Assembly: GCF_963583255.1 (NCBI RefSeq)
Contig: NC_084807.1
Span: forward strand, 27,292,381-27,356,380
Length of the DNA stretch: 64,000 nt
Reading direction: 5' to 3'
From: Pyrus communis
Taxonomy: Eukaryota > Streptophyta > Magnoliopsida > Rosales > Rosaceae
The notes below the pieces were generated by a model. It was not told the origin of the DNA, ran no database searches, and worked only from the letters and a program-made list of their open reading frames with translations. Each line of letters opens with the position of its first letter. Within the stretch, counting starts at the first letter, position 1. Positions 35,064 to 46,742 of the stretch are shown here, in pieces. The position numbers and the translations under genes were made by a program.

Positions 35064-35590
35064 TCAGTTTTCCAGGGCAGGTGGTGCAAAAGGAGCTTGC
35101 GCGCTTTTCTTCACTGCTGGTTGGGGTTCTTTGCAAAACAAAAGAAAAAAAAGGGGCCAATGTGAGAATTTCATTAAATTTACCCCCAAAGTCCAAAATT
35201 CCAAAAGTAATAGGGTAAAAAAAGATAAAAGAGCGTACTGGAAATGAGGGCCATAGGCCTGGTCTTGAACAGAATCCGGTGGCGGATGATTCCGATGACT
35301 TCCAATTCTACCCCGGCGGCACAAGCATCGTTATCAGAACCATCTTCGGAGCGCTTCGTTTTCTTCAAGACCAAGAGCGGCTTCTTCAAGGGCAGTTTCG
35401 TTCCCGTCAGTTCGTGATAGCCGATAGTAAACGTGTAGGTTTCCGGCGAGGAAGGGCGGCAGAGGAGGCCAATGTGGAGGTTGTGGAGGCGGTCTTGAAA
35501 TTGCGGCTGAACTTCCACCACCCCTTGCAATTCCAGCACCGCCCATTCCCGGCAGTCCTCTCCGCAGCTGCACTTCACCCGGATCTGCAT
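35064..35590 (-). CDS. CTF8: Chromosome transmission fidelity protein 8 (CTF8)
   Basis: Two exons, 35239-35590 and 35064-35128, give 138 residues. The N terminus MQIRVKCSCGEDCREWAVLE, then LCRPSSPETYTFTIGYHELT, LKKPLLVLKK and the conserved VIGIIRHRILFKTRP identify CTF8. It is the small subunit that, with CTF18 and DCC1, forms an alternative clamp loader (RFC-CTF18) that loads PCNA and supports sister chromatid cohesion in the nucleus. The second exon adds only a short basic tail. It is convergent with ARLB1. In Arabidopsis the equivalent neighbour pair is At5g52210/At5g52220 as I recall. Confidence 0.87.
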
Positions 35591-35599
35591 TCCTCTCTT

Positions 35600-36958
35600 C
35601 CCTTCAACTCTGCGCTCTCAGATTTCTTTAATACGACAGCCCTATTTAGTATTTGTTATTTGTTGATAAATAATGTGGATATTTGGCGCCAACGGACTCC
35701 CGCCAAAAGATGATCAATGTGCAACAAATCTGTTTTCGGCCCGATTCTTAGAGCCCATTAAAACTCAACCGACCAAAGTTTCCGAACTTCTCCCACTTTT
35801 TTTTTCAAGTACATCGATATTTTTACTGCGATTGTCACACCACTCAGGTAGTAGCGTGGTAGAGGTGTTCAACGGGTCGGTCGGCAGTGACACGGCCCGC
35901 TTAAATAAGGTACGGCACGGCCGGCCTAATTCATAAAAAATGGGCGGGGTGAGCCTAAAAGATAGGTTAGATGATCGTGTAGGCCCACGACCTATTGTGC
36001 TGGTCATGGGTTGAGCACGACCTGCAGCCTTGGCCTATTACGAATAATGTCTTTTTTTTTTTTTTTTTCCTTTCATTTTTTGTATAAAAAATTGATCCCA
36101 AGTCAACAAGTTCTTTGCCTTGTGAAGATCGTAAGGAACGTCTATCGTACTCAACTTTACCTTTACTTTGCAAAGAGACTTTTCACAATTTAAACCACTC
36201 GTAACCATTCAATTACAAATGAGCAACTTTTCCTTGCGCCAAGGCCCCCCTCTCAAAGCATGAATTTAGTTTTAGAAGCTTAAGGCATGTGAAGTGTGAA
36301 CTTAGGAGCATCACACACTTTTCAAGGTCTACAAGGGAAAAATAATTAAGCGTTTAATTTAAGCACAAGAAACGAAAACAAGAAAACAAATCCTAATTCT
36401 TGTAGAAGACCAGTTGGCAATTAGTTTCATAACACCATTTTGTTTGTAATCCTTAAATCCTCGTAGTTATACTACTCCTTTAGTTTATGGATTACACGCA
36501 GCGATGTATAAACAAGGACTTTTAGTCTATTATTATTTTACATTTTTTCAATTCATCTTCTGCGCAAGGAAAACTTGTTTACTTACAGTTTCAAAATCAT
36601 GGCATCAGGTGTGTTTTTCCTTCGTATTTCCCTTTACTTTGTACATTTGTTTACGTTGTTATATATCATAATAATGAGCGGAATGACGTTATAGGATATC
36701 CCACTTAATGAAATATGGCGTTGTTGTTTGTTGTTGATATCCTTCTATATTTATGTCTGCAATTCTATGAGTTTAACATATATAATTTTTCTTCCTGACA
36801 GATTGAGCAAATCTTCCTACGCATCTTTTGGATTCAGTTTTAGAGAATTTAGTGTCACGGTTAGACTATATACGGTTCAGTGTTATTTGTATGCCATGTC
36901 ATTGTGTAGTAAAAGATAATAAAAGAAAATTTGACGAGATGTCAAGTTGTCATAAAGG
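35600..36958. other. Spacer upstream of CTF8, with hAT-like end
   Basis: It contains the CTF8 promoter next to 35590. At 35860-36050 is a GC-richer patch beginning 'tagaggtgttcaacgggtcgg', a form commonly seen at ends of hAT-type elements, followed by a T run. The rest is AT-rich without a gene. Confidence 0.4.
35860..36050. mobile_element. Fragment of a hAT-like transposon end
   Basis: The sequence 'gtgttcaacgggtcggtcgg' followed by repeated 'cggcacggccggcc' and 'gtaggcccacgacc' resembles the subterminal region of hAT elements. No opposite end or target duplication was found, so it is a fragment at best. Confidence 0.35.
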
Positions 36959-37249
36959 GTGTGATATTCACACATCTCTAACTACTTTTCCCACATCCTT
37001 TCTATTTTTTAATACTTAATTGGTATCCTACAATTTAGTCTTCCACGTATACCCTTTCTAATTTTTGACTTTTGAAAGTTGCTTTTTATTTTTTATTTTT
37101 TCACTTGGAAAGAACCAACACTCATGATAAACTCCCAGACTTCTCCCCTTCCTTTGTGCCTCCGTTCCCTGTCCTCTTTGCTTCCATTCATACCTTCCAC
37201 GAAAAGCCAATCTATTACCCTTCTTTATTACTTCTTGTGAAAAACCACA

Positions 37250-38256
37250 ATGGATGACCTGATAATAATAGATGAAGAGCTCCAGATGGACATTGAGTTG
37301 CAGAACAAATTAGATATGGCATGCAAGGAGGATGGCATGGAGGAAATTTCAGAATGCATTCCTCCTCTTAACACTTTTGATGGTAAGTTTCTAAAGTATT
37401 TTCTCAAATTATTAAGATTGGTTTTGGAATTTAGGGTTTTTGTTCTCCTCTTGCGTTAGGTTTTTATCTCAATTTTTTTTTTTAGGGTTATTTTTTTTTC
37501 TTTCCCTAATTTGTGGTTCAAATGTCAATCGAATGAATGAATACTGGTGTAGTTTTAATTTTTTAAGAAGATTTTCAAATCGTGGATCAGAAAATTAAAA
37601 ATTGATTTGTGTTGGTTTTGGGGAAATTAATTTTCTATTGGAATGCTGTTTGTATTGGTCCCCAATACACTTTAACTTAATGGTAAATTGGTATTAGGTT
37701 TAAATGGTTTTACTTAGGCTCCATGACCATATGGAATTATTGGGTGCCTAATCTCAATGTGCAAAAATCGATGTAGAGAGCTGCTTTGTAGCTTAAATTT
37801 CGAGTCTGCTGCCAGTAAATACCTACAATGTTAGAGTTAAGTTTGATACATACAATGTTTTGGTGTAAACTTGATATAATGCATACAATGCTTTGGTATA
37901 AATTTGATACTTAAATGTCTAGTCCATTGATAAAACCAAAGTATATATTCTACATATATAAATGTGTTTGTCTGTGATATATAGGAAGTCAACCAACGCT
38001 TGATGAGCCCGATAAAATGCTCTTCCATTAACTCTTGAGCCTAATGTTAAACCTCACAAAGGTCGTCCAATGGGGTCTAAAAATAGAAAAGAATCAAGCT
38101 CTACAAAGTGTGGTCCTTCAAAGTTTGAAATAGTGGAGAAGGCTCAGAAACAAAGGTCGTCCAATGGGGTCTAAAAATAGAAAAGAATCAAGCTCTACAA
38201 AGTGTGGTCCTTCAAAGTTTGAAATAGTGGAGAAGGCTCAGAAACGTGCTCGATAG
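37250..38256 (+). pseudogene. FAR1/FRS-like gene fragment inside the Mutator-like element
   Basis: A first exon (37250-37382) encodes MDDLIIIDEELQMDIELQ and continues to CIPPLNTFDG. A good donor follows. An acceptor at 37983-37984 keeps the phase and adds SQPTLDEPDKMLFH before a stop codon. Beyond it, in another frame, comes KGRPMGSKNRKESSSTKC, then SKFEIVEKAQK. The acidic N terminus and the GRPxGSKN basic motif resemble FAR1-related (FRS) proteins, which descend from MULE transposases. The zinc finger and transposase core are absent, and a 94-bp duplication shifts the frame. It is probably a dead or captured fragment. Confidence 0.5.
38057..38244 (+). repeat. Perfect 94-bp tandem duplication
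   Basis: Bases 38057-38150 are repeated without a difference at 38151-38244, from 'caaaggtcgtccaatggggt' to 'gagaaggctcagaaa'. The length is not a multiple of three, so it disrupts the FRS-like reading frame. Confidence 0.92.
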
Positions 38257-39140
38257 GTATGTCATTTTTTTATATTTATCTTTTAATATTGTCTACTATG
38301 GTCATGATTATTTATATATACGTATAACTTAATGTTCATTGTTTATAGGTGTGAGGAGCATAATGATTTGCCAAAGAAACTTTTTGTTAATAATAGCTTA
38401 GATGTGTAAAGAACACATGAAAGTACATATATTTTTGTTGATTTTTCCCCATAAAAATACCAATCAAGTTTGTAATTTTCTTTCCTTTTGTTGACATGTT
38501 TTTATTTTCCTGTAGGTTGGAGTGCATGGGTTTCATATCTTTTTGGTAACATTGACATCTCCTTTTGAACACAAGATTAAAGGCCAAACATAGTGTAGGC
38601 ATGATGTGAAAGCTTGTAATGATATCTGATATATTTTTTTGGGGCATGAGGCTACTATTATGGGGATTAAAGTGTATGTGGATTGCTTACTAGTATTTTG
38701 TACAATTCATGTAACTTATGCATATATGCTATATCATTAAGTAATCGTTTTATTTTTATTTATATATTGCTGAAGCTTTATTTTTTTATTTTTTATAATA
38801 GGTGTTTTATACTTGTTTTGGGATCTCTCAGGTTAGGCAGTGGAACTTAAAGAGTTACAAATGGGCATGTATGGTTGAGTGTTTAAAAAAAAAAAAAAGT
38901 TTAAAATAAAATAACAAAAGTATTCTAAAATTCCAAAGGTCAAAAAGTAGGAAGGGTATGTATGGAAGATTAAATTGTAGGATACCAATTAAGTATTAAA
39001 AAATAAGAAGAGTATGAGAAAAGTAGTTAGGGGTGTGTGAATATCACACATTCCGAAGAAGCGACTGCGTGGTTCTTCAAAAGGATAGTTAATAGCTGTG
39101 AATATGGATTTGGTAGTAACCTATAAATCCGTTTTTAAGG

Positions 39141-39987
39141 GTGAAAGGGAGACAAAAGAGAGCAGATTCCATCATCGATCTTCCTCCTCTAGCTTGTCCA
39201 GATAATATGTCTCCCCGCAGAAAGACTATTTTTGTAAATAAGGCGACACTGTCAGCAGATCCAATCTTGGAGGCCGATAAATGTATCGTCATGGTCATAC
39301 ATGAACGTGAGGGTAATAATCTGGCTTTCTTTAGACTCACCAAAGATACGTCATGGACTTACGTTGTTGATGAAACACTTCGCTCTCTCCAAGATGTTGT
39401 TCATGTCGGAAACAAGTTTTATGTTGTCAAAGAAATGGGAACACTTTTTTCCTTTGATATTACTTCCGATCAATCCATCTCTGATAAACAATTGGTTGCT
39501 GCCGATACCTTGGAATGTTTCCAGAAGTCCGTAAAGACATATGTTGTGGTTTTAGATGATAACGAACTGTTGATGGTCCAAAGGATGGTTGAATTTGATG
39601 ATGGTGGTCGTTGGACAAATGAAGCTAGGATCTTTAAATTGAATTTTGATATGTACAAGTGGATTGTGACAGAAACCTTAGGTCACGTTGCTCTATTTTT
39701 GGACGATAACTTTTCGATATCTGTCAAGGCTTCGAATTTCTCAGGATGCCTGCCAAATTGCATATACTTCCAATTATAATTTTGATAGTGTCAATAGTTA
39801 TCCAAAACACCGCTTAAATGATGATTATGACGTGTACGACTCAGCCACTCCTTTAAAACTTTGCTTCATATTATTGTACATCGCGTCAAATGTGTCTTTT
39901 ACTGATAAAAACAGAGGTGTATTATCGTCTAAAAATTATAACTTCATCAAGCATCAGATTATTGACCGCCGTATTCCAACTTGTTGA
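39141..39987 (+). pseudogene. Truncated and frameshifted DUF295 (F-box-associated) gene
   Basis: A frame of 212 residues (39141-39779) carries the DUF295 pattern of SKIP23-type F-box proteins: KATLSADPILEADKC, WTYVVDETLRSLQDVVHVGN, KFYVVKEMGTLFSFDI, then RIFKLNFDMYKW and GCLPNCIYF. The F-box that should precede is missing; the Mutator-like element ends only about 90 bp upstream. After NCIYF the match continues in another frame (SNYNFDSVNSYPKHRLND, then VYDSATPLKL) up to about 39987, so a frameshift near 39770 breaks the end. It could be expressed as a short protein but is most likely a remnant. Confidence 0.68.
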
Positions 39988-40010
39988 TCAAAAGCCTCTC
40001 CTGAACTAAG

Positions 40011-40186
40011 GATGAGAATCTTCCTGAGCAAACTTATGATCGTTGAAATTTTATTCAACGGTTATAATTATTATAAATTTAAAAAAATCTTTGTTTATAA
40101 CCGTTGGATAAAATTTTAACAGTATGATGAGCTTCCTCAAGAGGATCCTCACCCTTAACTCTAGTTAAGGAGAGGATCCTGATCCC
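40011..40186. mobile_element. Palindromic MITE, family A copy 2
   Basis: Arms cgttgaaattttattcaacg (from 40041) and the complement ending near 40120 pair around an AT spacer. Outer edges 'aggatgagaatcttcctgag' and 'gagaggatcctgatcccc' recur in the other copy near 16935-17100. It lies about 160 bp upstream of the MBD13 start codon, so it is part of that promoter. Confidence 0.55.
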
Positions 40187-40342
40187 CAACTTGTAGCCCT
40201 CGCAACACAGTATGGGAAACACGTGGGTCTGAAGACCTTCGAAGCATTTCAGTTTTCAACTTTTTTACTCACAGAGGGAGAGAGAGTGTGTGTGCGCGGC
40301 TCATATTCCAGCGGTGGTCGGCGGGGAAGTCATTTTCCAGCG

Positions 40343-41322
40343 ATGGAGGAGCAGAACTCCGAGGACTGGCTCCCAACTGGATGGACAGTGGAGGTCAAGT
40401 TTAGAAAAAATGGCAGAAGAGACAAGGTATGGAATTTACACTCCTTTCTATCTTTTAATTAAGTTTATTTATTTACTTCTCCAACCCTAATTAGGAAATT
40501 AGTACAGGTGCAAGATCCTTGAGTAATTTCGGGAGTTGGAGTTATAGTTTAGTTTTAATTTAGTTTTCTGTAAGTTGGTAAGAACCAATTTTTGTGCTTG
40601 TACAAAAGTGGACAGAGAATTGGAAGGTTGGATTGATACGAGCGTTATTCTACTTTAAACTAATTTAAACTGCGCGGAAAGGGATTAGAGCACCTCCGCA
40701 CAAGTTTGGAAATTTAGTTGTGATGTTGAGGTGTGTATTTCAGATATGAACTTAGAACCAGACATTTCCTAGGTTGTTGAAATTGTGGGTTTTGAGATTA
40801 AATTTGACACCTCTGCTGCTGTTTTCGAATGTGTTATAATGTAACTTGCAACTTCATTTGTGGTAACATGAAACTTTAAAACTATTTGAACAAAGTTTGA
40901 GACCATTTTTAATTATTGTGGAGAGAGATCTGATTATCTTTTGCGATAGATAATTTAGCAGAGGTGGTTATGTTTTGTGTTTGTTGCAGTATTATTACGA
41001 ATCCTCAAGTGGGCATAGATTTAGTTCCAGGGCAGAGGTATCTCGATATCTCAGCACCTCCAGTCATGAAGACGAACAGAAAATTAAAGAGACTCTCAAG
41101 CGACCTTCAGATGATGTCCGTTTACTCAAACTTATCTTTATTATTTGTGTTTAGATGTTTAATCTTGACAAATTTTACTAATTAAGATATGGAAACTTCT
41201 ATTTTCAAGCATTTAGATTGTAGTTGAGAAGACTGTAGCAGAAGGACTACCTCCAGGATGGACCAAAGAAATTCGGATTACAAAAAAGGCACGTAAGACT
41301 AGGAGAGACACGGTAATGAACG

Positions 41323-41353
<31 letters not shown>

Positions 41354-43906
41354 CTCATGTGAGTGTGTGCGTGTGTGCATGCACAGTATGGCCTTGTTAA
41401 GAGTTTCCACGGTCTTTCAGTTTCAAGCTCATTGCACTCATTCACTTTATCATGGGTCATCGCTAAAGTTCACTCCTTTTTTTTACTGATATTCAATCTC
41501 TCCGCAGCATTATATAGCTCCTGTAAGTGAAAAAGTATTCTGCTCTATCAGGGATGTGCATCGATATCTTGAAAATGAGGAGCCAGGAAGGTTAATTCTT
41601 GAGCTGAGTGGCGATAAGGAATTGGAAGATGACAAAGCCTCTGTAAGTGTACAACAAAAATGCATTGTCTGGAGTTTAAACGCTACTGTACCTGCTATTA
41701 ATTTAGATTGTTAGGAAAAAGTGTACTTATAGTTTTTCCTTGATATTTTTCCTTGTGTGGATTCTCTGCTGTAACCACGAAACAGGAATTAGACAAACCG
41801 AGCTTGAACTTGAATGAGACAATGAAGGATGGAGAGATACTTAATTGTTCATGTAATAGAGAAGGCCCGTCCCTTCCTAAACATACTTCTGATCAGAGTA
41901 ATGTTCAAACTTCACGTCTTATTTACAATCTCTTGGTATTGCCCTTCATAGATGTATTCCTTACTTTCCACTTTCATGGGATTTGGGACTGAAAATTGAC
42001 ATAAAGTTATTTTCATTTTTGTTTTGATGAGTTAGGAAAGTTCATTTGCTTTCCAAGGCCAAACCTTATTCTGAAACACTAAGTTAATAATCTTTTAACT
42101 GACATGAACCGGGGACATGCTGCAGGTGAGGCAGGCACTGAATTAGGCAGCTTAAATCCTTCAGAAGCCAAAGGTTCGGAGCAAAATGAACAGGATGGTG
42201 ATTCTACAAAAAGTGAATGTATTTCAGCTCCTGAAGGTGGAGACCCGCCAGGTAGCCAATGCCTGGAAAGTGGGCTGATAAAAGATGAAAGAAACCGTCC
42301 TGGTCTCTGCAAATCAAAGAACAAGAAAGAGCTTATCTTGCCTCGCCGTGCTTCAAAGCGACTAGCAGGAGTTGAAGTTGGTCCAGTTCCAGAACTGAAA
42401 ACAAGTACTCGAACCCGTCGAGTTGCAATTGAACAGTCAGGGGAGGGAGCACGCCATACAACTGAAGGCCCGTCCCTTCCTGAACACAGTTCTGATCAGA
42501 GTAATGTTACAAATTTCACGTCTTGTTTACAATCTCTTGGTATTGTCCTTTCATAGATATATTCCGTATTCTTTCCTCTCGTTTTTGTGTGGGAATGGGA
42601 TTTGAGACACTGAAAATTGACATGAAGTTATTTTCTTTACACATCATAATGATTTAGGAAGTTCGATTGATTTCCAAAGCCAACTCTGCAACACTAAGTT
42701 AGTATTCTTTTATCTGAGATGAACTCGTGACATGTTGCAGGTGAGGTGGGCACTGAATCAGGCAGCTTAAATCCTCCAGAAGCCAAAGGTTCAGACCAAA
42801 CAGAACAGGACAGTGATTCCACAAAAGGTGAATGTATTTCAGTTGCTGCAGGTGGAGACCTGCCAGGTAAGCAATGCCTGGAAAGTGGGCTGATAAAACA
42901 TGAAAGGAAAAAGGCCCGTCTTGGCTTTTGCAAATCAAAGAATAAGATAGGGCTTATCTTGCCTCGCCGTGCTTCAAAGCGACTAGCTGGAGTTGAAGTT
43001 GGTCCAGTTCCAGAACTGAAAACGAGTACTCGAGCATGTCGAGTTGCAATTAAACAGTCAGGGGAGGGAGTATGCCATACAACTGAAGGTTCTTACCCTG
43101 GTGATTTGCTCAGTTGTGCGTCCCAACATCCTGATTATTTTGAGGTTGAGCCAAAAAAGCATATTCAAAATGTGGAACGAGCAATTAATGGTGATGAAAA
43201 GCAACGGTGTGCTTCTGTTTTCCCATCGGGGAGCCGAAGTAGCCTAGAAGAGCGTGCAGGAAAACTTGAAACTGATGATAAGGCGGAAGAGAAACCAGGA
43301 CTTCAACCAGACTTGCCTCTTGAGGATTTCTTCACAGATCCCTGCATTGCATTTGCAATAGAGACTCTCACTGGAATAGGTTTTGACAATTCCAGGAGCA
43401 ATGGTGAGCATTCTTCAGGGGACCTGGCTACTCCAAAAGGTCATGCTGGGGACGTAGAAACAGACAATAAGAGCAGCGGAAAGCAGGAAAGTGGCAACCT
43501 TTTTATACCAGAAGACGGATGGAAAGTTGCAAGGGATGATAACGCTAGACAGAAGTCCGGATCCCCAACTGAGTTGCCTTTTGGGGGTTCATGGCCCGAT
43601 CCATGCATTGAATTTGCTATTAAAACTCTCACGGGTGCAATCCCAGTAGACTACGATCCGCATATCGAGGAGTACTTTCAGCAGCAACTAAGCTCATCAA
43701 AAACTCAAGGAACAAGCGACTTGACCTTGAAAAATGTTGGTTTAGATAACTTCTGCCAAACGGATGATTTGTGCGAGCAATTCTGTCATGCTGAGTTCCC
43801 CATGCTTAAGAAACAAGCGCTTTCTGAGCCTCGACTCACCAAGAGTGGAAGTTTACATAGTTCCGATGGATCAGATGTAAACCAAAAGGGGAGGCAGAGA
43901 CACTGA
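40343..43906 (+). CDS. MBD13: Methyl-CpG-binding domain protein, MBD13 type
   Basis: Seven exons, 40343-40426, 40990-41115, 41217-41312, 41508-41642, 41786-41897, 42126-42500 and 42741-43906, give 697 residues. There are two MBD folds: WLPTGWTVEVKFRKNGRRDK plus YYYESSSGHRFSSRAEVSRY (about 9-50), and LPPGWTKEIRITKKARKTRR plus VFCSIRDVHRYLE (about 81-125). Exon 6 and the start of exon 7 encode a duplicated block of about 125 residues, each with the basic motif PRRASKRLAGVEVG. Near 508 and 595 the motif DPCIxFAIxTLTG occurs twice. MBD13 is a nuclear chromatin protein. The plant class with this layout has not been shown to bind methyl-CpG strongly. The start is the first Met, in a strong context before the first MBD. 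Confidence 0.88.
41323..41347. repeat. (CT)n microsatellite in MBD13 intron 3
   Basis: A run of CT dinucleotides directly follows the exon 3 donor region, then a GT-rich stretch. It is likely to vary in length between individuals. Confidence 0.85.
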
Positions 43907-46733
43907 CTTCAACCCTTGTACAGCTTATAGAACACCTTGTAGCAACCTGCTTCCACGCCCTCCTTTCACCCTCCCTCTAACCCTTTTTACTTTTGTTTTA
44001 GGAAGAGACCGCATTGGTGAAGCTTTCGCTGTTTGCACCTGTGTGTACGTGTAACACTAGTGTCTGTAACTTTCGTACGATGTATTCATGCTATTTTTCC
44101 ATTATGTTAGCTAAGTTTGTTCACTAATTATGATTAAGATTTAAGCATATACAGACTCCATTAATAAACCTGAGGCAAAGATCGTCAAGGAGAACAGAAG
44201 TTTTTATATGGAGATTGGTTGATATCCCGGAAAATTCGAAGCCAAGACGGATGTTGACTGATTTGCGCCCGCGGAGAGAGCCTAGTCTCGGATGCCTTTT
44301 GGCTCAACATGTTGCACAAAGGCCGACTGATCATGATCATCGTTCAACACCAACTTATCTACCTTAAAACTCACGGTGATAAACTTTGAGTCGTCAAAAA
44401 ACAAAATTTGTGTGACTTGGACTGAAACAAACTTGACTTGGTCTGACCTTTTTGTTGCTTGGGTGTTAAGGGCCCAGTGTTCTTGTTGTACTCGGAATTG
44501 TTTGATTGTAATTGATAACTGGAGATTTTGGAAGTATAATAGTAAGACTAAAAACGATAATTGAAAACTAAATTCATAGAATCAAAATAAAATGGGTTTT
44601 TGAACTTTAATCCTTGAAGAAGATTAAAATTCATAAAAAACTGGTGTTAGATTGGATATTGATTTTAGTCCTCTAATGTGCACTTAATTCAAATTCATAT
44701 TACAGTTTTGTTTTAATATTTAATAGATATCTTATTTAATATCATTATGTTCAAATTAAAATTTATTATTATACATATTTTAATTCATTAATTTTATTTT
44801 ACTTCCTCTAATTAGTGTAATTAAACGTTCGTATCATAATATATTTTACTAAATTAGTGTACCGAAATGCCTGTACCTAAATATATTATACTAACCTAGT
44901 GTACCGAAATGTTCATACCTAAATATATTGTAATGAATTAGTGACATATAAAAAAATATAGAAAAACATAAGTGTACTGAAAAATCTCTATGAAAATATT
45001 TTCTTATATAAGATACTTACCATAATGAGAATTAAAATTTATAATATTTTCATAAAATTTAATTTATGAACACCATAAAATTATAAATAAAACAGAGAGA
45101 CATTGAATACATATGCTATGCTGACATTAAATAGAGTCCAAGGACTAAAATCAAATTTTAATCTTGTATAAGACATTTTTCTAAACTTTATCTTATTTAA
45201 GGATTAAAATCTAGTTTTCTAAAATAAAGAAGACACTTTTGTAGAAAACACGGTTGCATTCAACCATGCAACAAAATTCTTAAAATACCTAGTTATGAGG
45301 ATGATTTGTTTGTCGAAGGTATTGTTCAGTTCCCTTTTTCATCAGAGCAATTGTGCTCCTTCTTGTTGGCTTCTGTATAGTAGACTTTGTAGTCACTCTT
45401 ACAAAAATATTTTCCTTCATACTTTGTTCCTTCACACTTTAATCCACATACACTTTATTTTGCAAGAGGTGCCACAACGTCTACTGCACAAAAGGCGACA
45501 ATGAGGAGCACAATTGCTCCCGTGAAAAAGGTAAAAGAACAAAGCTCTCGACAAACAACTCATCATCTTCTAAGAAATAAGAACCTCCAGCTAGGTATTT
45601 AAAGAATTTGTTGCACACTTGCATGCAACCGTGTTTCCTCCGAAGGTGACTTTGTTATTTTGATTCTATAGATTTCGTTTTCACTTGTTGCTTAAACATA
45701 GATTTCATAGCTTTGATAGCTCTTACAAGAAATTAAGCAAACAAACGGAAAAAGAAAAATGAAAACAAGAAATTAAGCGAACAAATAGAAAAAAAAAAAT
45801 AAAATAAAAACAAAGCATAAACCCTTATAACTAGGGCAATGAAATGCAAAAAGACAGCAAATAAGAACAAAGTCAATTGGATAGATATATGTAGGCACAT
45901 CCAAATGCAAAAGAGACGACTCTTCTTGCAATTCGCATGACTTTGCTAGGTAAGAAATTTCGTAAGGAAGAATAGCAGCCACACAAAAGAGTTTGGTCGG
46001 TAAGAAATGTTGTTAGGAAGAATAGCAGCCACACAAAATAGTTTGAATGAAATTAATCATTTGACTAAAAGCACACACTTTTCTTGATTTTGCGGAAGAA
46101 ACTAAAAAGGCAGCATTTATGCTTATATTGCAAAGATGTATGTATATGGTTTATTTGAAAATGCTTTTAAAATAATTAAAATTGTTTTTTATAACAGTGT
46201 TTTTAGAACTAATACTTAAGAAAAATATTGGTGTATCATGAAAAATCACTTGAAGTGCTTCCTGTAAAAACATATAATTGATGTTTCTTGTAAGAAGCAC
46301 TACAAATCATTTTGGAATCTAAAACATTTTTATCAAAAACACTTTTAATCATTTTAAAAATACTTCCAAACAAGTTCAAACTTAACCAACGAAACACAAG
46401 GTTTCTTTGTCAAGGTTTCTTTTCTTGCAACCAACAAATAAATTTAGACAAACATAATGTGGACTCAACACGTCCACTAATGAGTCGCACGTCTGCAAGA
46501 AGGATCTTCACCGCAGACCTGCTTCTCGTAGGCAGTCGCCCTTGAGGACCTATAAGTGGCCACCTGACGTGTTTGTAGTTCATTATGTTAGTCTAGATAT
46601 CGTTCCATCTTAAAAATCATATTACGATATGTGTCGTTACAATTAAACGATAAATGTAAACATTGTAAAACAAAAAAATTTAGATGAAATTAACAAAAGA
46701 TAAACAAAAAATTTAGGTGTTTTATGTGCATAT
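43907..46733. other. Spacer downstream of MBD13
   Basis: The first about 200 bases are probably the MBD13 3' untranslated region. The rest is AT-rich. 44820-44960 contains repeated 'agtgtaccgaaatg' phrases, so it is probably a decayed transposon. 45940-46030 has a direct repeat around 'gtaagaaattt' and 'ggaagaatagcagccacac'. No gene is supported. Confidence 0.4.
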
Positions 46734-46742
46734 TTCAGTAAT

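Larger units (their letters stand above)
36959..39049. mobile_element. Mutator-like element with about 120-bp terminal inverted repeats
   Basis: Bases 36959 to about 37078 match the reverse complement of about 38930-39049 over some 120 bp, with most positions identical. Shared landmarks are gtgtgatattcacaca, taactacttttc, attttttaatacttaattgg and tatcctacaattta. Long inverted ends and a FAR1-like interior suggest a MULE. No matching 9-bp flanking duplication was found, so the ends may have drifted or the site recombined. The interior holds a broken gene and a 94-bp perfect duplication. Confidence 0.65.

Noticed and set aside
36951..39058. A 9-bp target duplication around the Mutator-like element
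   Set aside because: The flanks cataaagg and attccgaag do not match, so no duplication is claimed.
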